A DNA stretch of 64,000 nt, from positions 186,001 through 250,000 of the forward strand of contig JAXMBK010000006.1 of NCBI GenBank assembly GCA_046349935.1. Reading direction: 5' to 3'. The notes under the pieces were generated by a model. That model did not search any database and had not been told where the DNA came from. It saw only the letters and a program-made list of their open reading frames with translations. A program made the position numbers and the translations under genes. This DNA comes from CAIXSC01 sp046349935 (GTDB taxonomy: Bacteria > Planctomycetota > Planctomycetia > Pirellulales > Pirellulaceae). This document shows, in pieces, positions 42,555-50,900 of this stretch. Within the stretch, counting starts at the first letter, position 1, and each line of letters begins with the position of its first letter.

Positions 42555-44166
42555 CTTTCGCTCCGCCCAGCGTAATGGAAATCTTGTACTTGTTCTGCAA
42601 GTGCGCATGCGCGATGCTCGCATGCCCGTCCTTGGGGTACCGCTTGCATACCTGCTGAAAGGTTTGGATCGCCGGTTCCTTTTGCCCCGCTTCCTCGCGC
42701 GTGTAGCCGATTTGCAACAGCGCCCAGGGGGCGGAGTTCGCATCCGCGCCGACGATCTGGTTGTACAGCAAGAGCGCTTCGTTGTATTCCTTGAGCTGCC
42801 GGTGACACTGCGCCATTTGCTTAAAGTTCTCGGGGAAGTTATCGCACTGTCGGAAGTGTGCGATGGCCTCGCGATGCTGCCCCGCGTCGCGATGCGTCGA
42901 CGCCAGTTCCCAGCGCCACTGATTCTGCTTCATCGCATCCAAGCCGATCAGCTCGGTGTACACGGCGACCGCCTCCATGGTTTTGCGCGCTTGGCGATAG
43001 GTCGTCGCCAACTCCGACTTCCAGCGCACGGCGCGTTCGGGATCTTGAGCGGCCAGTTGGCGATATCCGTCGGCCGCTGCCTCGAATTGCCCTTGTTCGC
43101 GATAGCTGGCCGCCGCCCACCCTAGTCCTTCGAATCGATCGCCGAATCGTCGATACGCACTGCGCGCGTCGTCGAATTTCATCCGCGACTTATAGAATGC
43201 CGCGAGTCGCCCCAGCGCCTCGTCGCTGGCCCCCAGCGACTTCTCCAGTTGGGCGTAAATCTCGGGAACTTTCTCGTCGAGTTGCGCCATGGCGAGGACG
43301 TCGGCGATTCCATAAGAAACCTGCCGATACGCCGTCTTCTCGGCGTCGGATTGCGGGTTGGACGACAAGACCGACCGCAAATAGGCGACGATCGCCTCGG
43401 CCGATTTTTGCGCCTTGGGCCGCGACTCGGGAGAGGACGCCAACCGCAACAGGGGCTCGCGGGCATACGTGACGACTTGGCCCGGCAGGTCCGCGGGCGT
43501 ACAGGTCGTCGCCAGCGCCTTCACCGCCTCGTCCACCGCCGCCGCTTCGAAGTCGAGCGCCGCGAGTTGCCGGGCCGACTGAATGCAGATGGAGTTCACG
43601 GGCGGACTGCGCGGCGTTTCGAGGGCCAGCGTCCTCAAGAGCGACAAGCGCGTCGCCGAGTCTTTCTCCGTCGCGGCCTGTTCGGCCAATTCGAATGCGG
43701 CGTGTGCTGCTGCGGGCGTGCCGCTGTATTTCGACTGCACCGACTTGAACGCCGCCTTCGCTTTCGCCGTCTGCCCCATCGCTCGATACGTATGGCCGAT
43801 GAAGAACGCAGCCGCTTGCGCTTCGGGCGCGTCGGGCCAGTAATCGATCACCGACTGAAAGCCTTCCTTGATCGCCGTGTTGTGCTTCTTCAGCTGCACT
43901 TGAGCCAGCGACCACTTGAGCTGGGCGTAGGGGGCGCCGTCGCTTTTCTCGTAAAGCGTCAAGAATTTCTCGTATTCGGCTGCCGCGACTTTCCAGTCTT
44001 TGTCTCGGTAGTATTTCTCGGCGATCTGCAGCTGATAACGTTCGGTCTCGCGCAGCTTCTTCCAGCGTTCGAGCGACAGTTCATCGAACGATTGGGCCGC
44101 GAGCGTCCCGACGCTCAGCGCCGCCGCGACGGCGAGACAGGCCGCGATTGGGGGTGCGTACCGCAT
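42547..44166 (-). CDS. Exported tetratricopeptide-repeat protein
   Basis: 539 residues with a signal peptide (MRYAPPIAACLAVAAALSVG, cleavage near LAAQ). The mature protein is almost entirely alpha-solenoid. TPR-like units include YRDKDWKVAAAEYEKFLTLY, EAQAAAFFIGHTYRAMGQTA with AKAAFKSVQSKY, AASYREQGQFEAAADGYRQL, EALLLYNQIVGAD and GQKEPAIQTFQQVCKRYPKD. Such proteins are periplasmic scaffolds and some act with BamD/YbgF-like or Tol systems. It starts 3 nt after the stop of the DUF4159 gene and overlaps the metallophosphatase start, so the three are co-transcribed. Confidence 0.87.
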   Translation of the reverse strand: MRYAPPIAACLAVAAALSVGTLAAQSFDELSLERWKKLRETERYQLQIAEKYYRDKDWKVAAAEYEKFLTLYEKSDGAPYAQLKWSLAQVQLKKHNTAIKEGFQSVIDYWPDAPEAQAAAFFIGHTYRAMGQTAKAKAAFKSVQSKYSGTPAAAHAAFELAEQAATEKDSATRLSLLRTLALETPRSPPVNSICIQSARQLAALDFEAAAVDEAVKALATTCTPADLPGQVVTYAREPLLRLASSPESRPKAQKSAEAIVAYLRSVLSSNPQSDAEKTAYRQVSYGIADVLAMAQLDEKVPEIYAQLEKSLGASDEALGRLAAFYKSRMKFDDARSAYRRFGDRFEGLGWAAASYREQGQFEAAADGYRQLAAQDPERAVRWKSELATTYRQARKTMEAVAVYTELIGLDAMKQNQWRWELASTHRDAGQHREAIAHFRQCDNFPENFKQMAQCHRQLKEYNEALLLYNQIVGADANSAPWALLQIGYTREEAGQKEPAIQTFQQVCKRYPKDGHASIAHAHLQNKYKISITLGGAKDE

Positions 44167-44169
44167 GAC

Positions 44170-45597
44170 TTACTTTCCCTTGGCCTGCGTCCACTTGGCA
44201 TGTTCCGCGTATCCGTAGAACAGCACGTTCACGCCCAGTTGGTAGCAGGCTTCCCACACATCAGCGCCGACTCCCGCATGGTCGTCGCACCAAGCATCGC
44301 TGATATCGCCGGGGTGATAATAGCAAATCCAGCGTCCATCCTTGTACCACCCCAGGGCCTCGCGGCCGCCGTGCGGCGCGACGATCGGCACCGCCGCCAA
44401 GCGATACGGGACGGTGTGGATCGGATCATCCAGCGGAATCGGCACGGGACGCACGTCGGGCGCCGCCTGGTTCATGAGCGCCAACACTTGTTGGTGAAAG
44501 TGGCCGCTCCCGCCGTTGCTGATGAACAGCATCCCATGTTTGTCATTCAAGTACTGTTGCAGCGTCTTGATCTCCGCGGCCGTGACGGAGATGCTCTTTT
44601 GGCCCGTCAAGAATACGACGGGCGGGGCCTTCGTATCCGGGAAATTGCGCAAGTCGAGAATCGTCCGCGACTCCGTCTCTTCCGCGACCTTCTGCTGCGT
44701 GCGAGTTCCATACTCCAGCAGCATGTTTAGATCGGCGCCGACTCCGAAGTTCAAATCCCAATCTCCGCCCGAGTATTCCAGGCGAATCAAACGCACCTTC
44801 CCCTTCGATGTGCCGCCGGCGAACCCCGCGCCGGTTCCCTCGCCGTAGCCCACCGAGTAGGCATGTTCGGTGACTTCCTGCAATTGCAGCTTCACTTCGT
44901 CGATCGGCGGCACGTCAAACTTGATGCCGCTGTAAGGATTCACCACGAACTTCTTGCGAATGATCTTCTGAATGCGAACCGTTTGCGGCAACTGCTTCAT
45001 CTGCCCGCCGCCCGCCGGCGATTCGGCGATCTCCTGACACCCGCGCATTTGCCCCAGCATCATGGCCGCGAGCGAAAAGAGCACCGTGTAGCTCAACAGC
45101 ACCGACAAGGATTGATTCAGCTTTCGGCTGCGCGTCCCGTAGTACCAGGCGCGCGGATCGAGCGGATTCCAGATGCGACGCTCGGCGGCGCGACGCAGAC
45201 GAACGGCCGAGGCGCGCTCGACGATCCAGACCACCCACGCCAATCCGATGAAGAACGCACCCGCCGTTCCGACTTGAATGAGCGTCCGCGCGAGCCCGCC
45301 GAACCCGGCGGCGTCCAACACCAACACGCACCAATGCCAGCCTGCCGCATAGCAGATTGTTGCAATTGCACTGGCCGTGCGCGGCCGAGCCGCATGCAGG
45401 CGCCATGCTTGCCGAGCCCAGTACACGGCGACCGGCAACAACGCCGTGAAACCCGCGACCAACGCGAATTCGGGAACCGTGCGCACCAGCATCCAGACGA
45501 ACCAGAGCGTCCCCCACGCAGCGGCTGCTGCCGCGGTCGCGAGGAGCAGCGGCCGCGAGGCGAGGGGATCGGTCGTCTTGGGCGAGTCATCCGACAT
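44170..45597 (-). CDS. DUF4159 membrane protein
   Basis: 475 residues. The N-terminal 215 residues contain about five TMs (LLLATAAAAAAWGTLWFVWM, FALVAGFTALLPVAVYWA, a central pair near residues 85-125, and SVLLSYTVLFSLAAMMLG). The C-terminal half is the DUF4159 domain, which resembles the class I glutamine-amidotransferase-like fold: GGDWDLNFGVGADLNMLLEY, ILDLRNFPDTKAPPVVFLTG, LNDKHGMLFISNGGSGHF, VPYRLAAVPIVAPHGG, ICYYHPGDISDAW and ACYQLGVNVLFYGYAEH. DUF4159 has no known reaction. In many bacteria it lies beside MoxR/vWA or TPR genes. Here it lies between the ExbD/one-TM genes and a TPR gene, so a membrane-complex role is inferred. Confidence 0.87.
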   Translation of the reverse strand: MSDDSPKTTDPLASRPLLLATAAAAAAWGTLWFVWMLVRTVPEFALVAGFTALLPVAVYWARQAWRLHAARPRTASAIATICYAAGWHWCVLVLDAAGFGGLARTLIQVGTAGAFFIGLAWVVWIVERASAVRLRRAAERRIWNPLDPRAWYYGTRSRKLNQSLSVLLSYTVLFSLAAMMLGQMRGCQEIAESPAGGGQMKQLPQTVRIQKIIRKKFVVNPYSGIKFDVPPIDEVKLQLQEVTEHAYSVGYGEGTGAGFAGGTSKGKVRLIRLEYSGGDWDLNFGVGADLNMLLEYGTRTQQKVAEETESRTILDLRNFPDTKAPPVVFLTGQKSISVTAAEIKTLQQYLNDKHGMLFISNGGSGHFHQQVLALMNQAAPDVRPVPIPLDDPIHTVPYRLAAVPIVAPHGGREALGWYKDGRWICYYHPGDISDAWCDDHAGVGADVWEACYQLGVNVLFYGYAEHAKWTQAKGK

Positions 45598-45628
45598 GAC
45601 GATTTTGCTCTGCCAACGTAGCGGGAGA

Positions 45629-46129
45629 TTACTTCACTTTGTCGAGCAAACTATCGAGATCCTTCTCGCGCGGATTGCTCTTCGGGTCCGCCGCTTTGGT
45701 TTCCCCGACTCCCAGCTTTTCCGCGGCGCGTTCCAGATCGACGCCGCCCGCGCCGGTCGCCGCCGGAGTCGCTGTCGCGGCGGTCGCCTCGGTCTCGGCG
45801 TCGCCAGCCTTGTCGGTTGCGCCGCCCGTCGTCGTCGGGGATGGCGAGTTGGACCGCGGCGGCGCGGCCGAGTCGGCGGTCGCCGCCGCGCCGCTGGCGG
45901 CCGCAGGCGCCTCGCTTGTCTTCTTCTTTCCGCCGAAGACGACATACGGTCCGACGGTGAAGAGCGCGATGCCGACGGCCGAGACGACGGCGGCTTGCAG
46001 CACAGCCCGCACGAGTCCGCTGTGGGCGATTTCGCCTAACACCTCATTGGCCGACTTGCCGCGCATCCCCTCTAGGAACCGCCGCAATTCATCGACTGTC
46101 GCCGAACTATGTTCTCGCAAATTCGCCAT
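45629..46129 (-). CDS. One-TM Ala/Thr-rich protein of the ExbB/ExbD cluster
   Basis: 166 residues. The N-terminal 40 residues look cytoplasmic and helical (ATVDELRRFLEGMRGKSANE). They lead into EIAHSG and a TM (LQAAVVSAVGIALFTVGPYV, about residues 44-66). Next come a basic stop (GGKKK), a long Ala/Thr/Pro-rich linker to about 130, and a short charged helix (DLERAAEKLGVGE; EKDLDSLLDKVK). The topology (one TM, extended linker, short distal part) is like TonB/TolA, but no TonB_C fold or SxxxH motif is visible. EIAHSG also occurs just before the first membrane segment of ExbB in this cluster. It lies between the ExbD and DUF4159 genes with gaps of 14 and 31 nt. The function is unknown; a force-transducer role is a guess. 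Confidence 0.75.
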   Translation of the reverse strand: MANLREHSSATVDELRRFLEGMRGKSANEVLGEIAHSGLVRAVLQAAVVSAVGIALFTVGPYVVFGGKKKTSEAPAAASGAAATADSAAPPRSNSPSPTTTGGATDKAGDAETEATAATATPAATGAGGVDLERAAEKLGVGETKAADPKSNPREKDLDSLLDKVK

Positions 46130-46143
46130 GTTGGCCTGCTCCC

Positions 46144-46566
46144 TTACGGTCCTCGCGGCGTCGCAGGGCCGCGTTCTTCCAGAATATGCACCAGGTCGCC
46201 GCCCGCCTCGCTGATCGCTTCGATCACGGGCTCAAACCGCAACGCCTGCGCTTGCTGATCCACCTTCAAGAACACGGTCCGTTCGCCGGACGGCGTCTCG
46301 CCGAGAATGTCCTTGATTTGCCCAGCCAATTGCGAGACGCCGATGGGCTGTCCATTCAAGTACAGCTTGCTCTCGTTGTCGATCAGCACTCGAACGCGCG
46401 GCGTCCCTGCATCCTCGATCTTGGTCGCCGTCGCCGGCGTCCACACCAGATGACTGTCGTCTTGCGCCTTTGCGAGGATAACGAAGAAAATCAACAGATT
46501 GAACGCGATGTCTCCCATCGCCACGCTAGGAACTTCCACTTTCAGTGTACGACGAGGAATCTTCAT
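46144..46566 (-). CDS. ExbD/TolR family protein, second copy
   Basis: 140 residues from ATG 46566; an upstream open frame runs across the preceding ExbD gene in another frame and is ignored. A short basic N-terminus (MKIPRRTLKVEVPSVAM) leads into the TM GDIAFNLLIFFVILAKAQ, in which Asp19 corresponds to the essential ion-path Asp of ExbD/TolR. The periplasmic domain shows VRVLIDNESKLYLNGQPIGV, QAQALRFEPVIEAISEAGGD and the final LVHILEERG. It assembles with ExbB into an ion-driven stator. It lies 5 nt after the first ExbD gene, from which it differs clearly in the periplasmic half, so the two may play different roles in one complex. Confidence 0.88.
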   Translation of the reverse strand: MKIPRRTLKVEVPSVAMGDIAFNLLIFFVILAKAQDDSHLVWTPATATKIEDAGTPRVRVLIDNESKLYLNGQPIGVSQLAGQIKDILGETPSGERTVFLKVDQQAQALRFEPVIEAISEAGGDLVHILEERGPATPRGP

Positions 46567-46571
46567 GACGG

Positions 46572-47000
46572 TCAGTTCCCCACCTGCACGGTGCGTTCTT
46601 CTTCGCGCTGAATGGTCACCGTTCCGCCTGAGTCCTCGATGATCGCCGCGACGTCGATCCAGAACGCGTACGGCGTATCCGGCCGACTGCGTACGATCAC
46701 CACGCGGTCCTCGGGGCGGGCCTTCCCCGCCAACAGACGCTGGATGCGCGGTGCAAAGTCGCGTTGGGGAATCAGGTCGCCGTTGATCGCCGCGGTCGTG
46801 CGCGTGAGCGTCACTTCGATGTTCTTGGTTTGCTGTTCTTGCTTGGACTGCTCTTCGCTCCGCGGCAGCATCTGCTTGCGTCCGGCGTCCGGCTGCGCCG
46901 ACGCGCACACCAAGAAAAAGACGATCAGATTGAAGGCAATATCGCCTGTCGCCACCGAAGGCGGCTCCACCAGCAACTTGTTGGTGCGTCGAGGTCGCAT
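46572..47000 (-). CDS. ExbD/TolR family protein, first copy
   Basis: 142 residues. The N-terminus MRPRRTNKLLVEPPSVAT precedes the TM GDIAFNLIVFFLVCASAQ with the conserved Asp20. Then come a Gln/Glu-rich linker (RSEEQSKQEQQTKNIEV) and the periplasmic fold (VTLTRTTAAINGDLIPQRDF, DRVVIVRSRPDTPYAFWIDV, IIEDSGGTVTIQ). The family uses the transmembrane proton or sodium gradient together with ExbB. The gene starts 41 nt after the ExbB gene and is followed at once by a second ExbD. Both copies share the short GDIAFNL membrane entry and look like an ancient duplication. Confidence 0.88.
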   Translation of the reverse strand: MRPRRTNKLLVEPPSVATGDIAFNLIVFFLVCASAQPDAGRKQMLPRSEEQSKQEQQTKNIEVTLTRTTAAINGDLIPQRDFAPRIQRLLAGKARPEDRVVIVRSRPDTPYAFWIDVAAIIEDSGGTVTIQREEERTVQVGN

Positions 47001-47041
47001 GATGCAGATTACGCTCGCTAGGCCGTGCGTCGCTCGAGCCG

Positions 47042-47980
47042 CTAGGAAGAACCGTCTTTGCGGCGCAACGCCATCTGCAGCGTCACCGCCTCAATCAACT
47101 CGCTCGCCGACTCCTCGACTTCCAACACAAACCGATTGATCACGCTGGTGAAGTAGTTGTAGGCCATGTACGCGGGAATGCCGACGATCAATCCCAGCAC
47201 CGTGGTGAGCAACGAAACCTTGATGCCCGACGCGGCGGCTTGGATGACGTTCGTCTTCCCGCCCGACAGCGAGACGATGTCGTCGAACGAGATCACCATC
47301 CCCTGCACCGTTCCCAAAAATCCCAACATCGGCGCCACGCTGGAAACCGTCGCCAGAATCGGCAGATGTCGCTCGAGCGCCGCGACGATGTGCACGCTGT
47401 AGTCGTCCATTCCCTTCACGACCTGCTCTTCGATCTTGCCCGGATCGTAGTCTAACCGCCGCAGAATCAGGAATTTTCGCAAACCGGCCGAGAGGATCGC
47501 CGGCACCGGCCCCTGTTCCCCATCGCACAATTGCAGCGCCTCTTCCACGCGGTCGGCCTGCAGCAACGTCTGCACTTGGCCGCGCAGCGCCGACGTGTCG
47601 GTGGTGAGCATCTTTAGGCTGCGATAGCGTTCGATCATGACGCCGAAGGCCACGACGCCCGCGAAAAAGATGGGCCACATGAAAAAGCCGCCTTCGAGCA
47701 TGTAGCCCAGCGCGCCGCTGTGAGCGATTTCGTACAAGCGCTGAGCCAATCCGCCTTCAGGCGGAGCGGCGGGCGCCGCGTCGGGCGATGTCGAGGGAGA
47801 CGGCGTTGCCGCGTCAGGTTTCGCTTCCGACGTCTTTGCTTCCGACGTCAAGGCTTCCGACGTCAAGGCTTCCGACGTCGCGGCGACCGGCGCCGGCTTG
47901 GTCGGCAGCGGCGTTTCCACCGTCGGCGTCTGAGCCGGCGCCAGCACCAGCCACAGGATCCATGTACTCATGTTGCTCAT
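47042..47980 (-). CDS. ExbB/TolQ/MotA family ion-channel protein with N-terminal extension
   Basis: 312 residues. The N-terminus begins with a signal-like hydrophobic segment (STWILWLVLAPAQ). An extended Ala/Pro/Thr linker follows, including the tandem TSEALTSEALTSEAKTSEAK, then EIAHSG and a TM (GFFMWPIFFAGVVAFGVMIE). The MotA_ExbB core is complete: LDYDPGKIEEQVV, LPILATVSSVAPMLGFLGTV with the conserved helix, GMVISFDDIVSLSG and IKVSLLTTVLGLIVGIPAYM. The N-terminal periplasmic extension resembles that of long ExbB proteins. It begins 6 nt after the giant TPR gene and heads the ExbB/ExbD/ExbD unit. No TonB-box receptor or TolA/TolB/Pal gene lies nearby. Confidence 0.88.
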   Translation of the reverse strand: MSNMSTWILWLVLAPAQTPTVETPLPTKPAPVAATSEALTSEALTSEAKTSEAKPDAATPSPSTSPDAAPAAPPEGGLAQRLYEIAHSGALGYMLEGGFFMWPIFFAGVVAFGVMIERYRSLKMLTTDTSALRGQVQTLLQADRVEEALQLCDGEQGPVPAILSAGLRKFLILRRLDYDPGKIEEQVVKGMDDYSVHIVAALERHLPILATVSSVAPMLGFLGTVQGMVISFDDIVSLSGGKTNVIQAAASGIKVSLLTTVLGLIVGIPAYMAYNYFTSVINRFVLEVEESASELIEAVTLQMALRRKDGSS

Positions 47981-47986
47981 TCCCAG

Positions 47987-50900
47987 TTATTGATCCACGC
48001 TATTCGCTTCGGCCTCAAATTGCTGCAGCATCTCGGGGAGCGCTAGTCGTCCGCGTGCATACTTGGCCGCCTCGCTGGCCGGATAGTCCCAGCGGCAACG
48101 GTTGTATCGCCGAAAGGCTTCCAGGTTGTTTGCACCCAGGCGAAAACTTTCTCCGGCCCAAAAGAGCGCATCGGCGGCGAGCGCATCGTCGGGGAACGTC
48201 TTTCCGAATCGGTCGAACGACTGGCCCGCCTTCGCATACTGCTTCGCTTTGTAGTAGCACTGCCCGACGCGGAAGGCCATACGTGGTGCATGTTGATGCC
48301 CCGCAAACCGCTCCAGGAACTTTTCACCCACTTGGGCCGCGATCGGGAAGTTCTCCGCCTTGTAGAAATAGTCGCTGATCCGAATCATCACGTTCGGAAT
48401 CAAGGCGCTCTTGGGGTGCGTCGCCGCCAGCGTCACGTAGGCCTCAAGCGCCTGATCAAAGTCGCCCGCCTCCTCGTAGCATTGCGCCAGCTTGTACTGG
48501 GCGTCGGCGGCCAGCGGATGATCGGCGAACTGCCGCAAGATCAATTCGTAAGACCGAATCGCCTCGTCGAACTGCGACAACTCTTGCGCGAACTGTCCCA
48601 ACAAGTAGGCGATCCGCGGTGCATACTTCGGATCGGGATAGTCCTCCATCACCTCCCGCAAGACGCGGCGACCGGCTTCCAAGTCGGCATTCTTCTCCGC
48701 GACGCGTTCCAGCGTCTTATGGCTTTTAAACAGCTCAAAGTAGCTCTCGGCGATGCGAAACTTCGTCTCGACCGCGAGCGTCTCGTTGTTGAACGTCTTC
48801 GTAAACGCGGAGACTAACCCATCGGTCCCTACCACCACCGGCAATTCGCGCACCTGCTCGTTTTGTCCCGATTCGGTGCTCGCCGAATCATCCACATATC
48901 GCACTCGCACGAGATCGCCGAAGTACGTTTCGATCGCCGGTTCAGCCAGATTCAAATTGCCGGCTGTCGGTCGCTCGGTCGCTTTCAAAGACAGCGAGCC
49001 GGTGAAGACGCCGCTATGGGCGAGCGTTTCCTCCAACCGCACCGTTTCCTTCTCGCCTCGATCGGTCGAGATTTCGACGACGACCGCATCGCGAGCGTCC
49101 GACGCATCGTGATCGGGATCGATCACGCGCAAGAAGATCTTCTCGCCGACGTGCAGCTGAGTCGCCTCTTTTTCGTATTCACGATCGGTGACCGCCGCTT
49201 CGCCGTTCGAAACAAGCCGCCCGCGCGAGGAGAGCTGCATCGGCTTCTTGTCGGGTCGCAGCTCATCCGCGTACGTCGCCGTAATCACGTCTTTCCCAGT
49301 GAGGTTCAGCACACGCGTGACGAGATTGGCGCCCAACTTGGCGGTCGCATCGTCATCCACCTTCACCCGCCCCAACAGGCCGCGCGGCATCTCGGACGTC
49401 ACGGGCACTACGGCAGGACTGTTTTTGCCTCCCAACTGCATGACCACCTGTCCCAGGAAGCGCCCTTCTTCGAGCGCCCGTCGCAGTTGGAGATCGCTCG
49501 GCGTATTGGTTAGCGCCCCGGAGATTGCGCAGTCGACTTCCACCATGGCGCCGTCCGTCGTCGTCAATTTCACCGTCACCATGCTGCGACTGTCTTTCGC
49601 CGCATCGGGATCGATGACTTCGATCGTCAACGGCGCTTCAAACGCCACGCCTGCGATATCCTGTCCCGGGTCGGGAGGAACGTAGGTCGCCAGGGGCGTC
49701 CCGCGCGTTCCCGGCGGCAAGGGCGTCACTCGCGAACGCAAGACGCGAATGCGTCCCTCGGACGGTTCGTTCACCATCACGACCGACTCGCGCGGCGCAG
49801 CATGTCCGGGGAACGTGTTCTGGGCGTCGATGTATCGCAGGTAGATGCGATCGCCCGGTTTCACCACGAGCGGCTTGTCGCCGGTCGACGTCTCCCGCCC
49901 CGCGGCGGCATTCGTCGCCTTGGTCGTCCCCGCCGCCGGCGTGGCGGCGGACGGCAGTGCGGCGGTGTCAATTTCCTTGGTGAATACGCCCGTATAGTTG
50001 TCGGTCTCCGTCGCGACCAAGTCCAGCGGCTCGTCGTCGTTCACAAGCACCTGGAAGCGAACCGTATCGCGCTGATCGCTGCGATCCTCGTCATAGTCGA
50101 CGATCTCAAACACAATCCGCTCGCCGGGTTCGACGCGCATCAATTCCTTGCGAATCGTTTGCACCGCGCCGCCTTCGGTGCGCACAAAGTCATACGCGAT
50201 GGGATTGACTCGTGCATCGTGGTAGGTGGCGGTCAGCTTGCCCGTCAGCAACTGACTACCGGCCGACTCCGACTGCCCCGCTTCGTCGGTGTAAGCGGCC
50301 GTCACGGTGTCGCCGCCCGCGATCTCCAGCACTTGATTCGCGGCCAGCGACAGCACATCGGTCTTCGTCGGAATATACAAGTCGCTCGCACGCGAACCGC
50401 TCACCTCGACGTGATTGATCGCCACTGCTTCGCCCTTGTATTCATGCACGACCAACCGTGCATAGCGCAGCGGCACGGGCGAAAAGCGAAACTCCCAATC
50501 GGTCTCCGCCACGACGACGCTGGGATCGGCGCCCGTCGCGTGCGGCTTGGCCGTTGCGCCTTGCGGGTCGAAATCCTGTTTCCGAAACGGTGCGAGCGTT
50601 GTTTGGGCCTGATTCAGATCGGCTCGCGCCCAAACAGCGCCCGTGGGTTGCTGCGCCGAGTTGGTCGCGGCGACGATCGTCACATCGTGCAAGCCGGCGT
50701 TCAGCCACACATCGGCCGACCGGCCGCCGGGTCCCAGCGGCAATTCCAATCGTCCATCGACCGCCAGCGCCGTCCGCGTTCCCTCGACGCGAATCCGCGC
50801 GGCGCCGTCGCGCGGTTGAGCCAGTTTGCCGTGCCACACGACGGTCGCCGGCTTCTTCGCGTCCTCGGCCTCTTCCGCACGTTGCCAGAGCACTTCTTCG

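Noticed and set aside
46567..46908. Longer N-terminus for the second ExbD
   Set aside because: It overlaps the first ExbD gene in a different frame. The ExbD N-terminus with MKIPRRT is complete at 46566.
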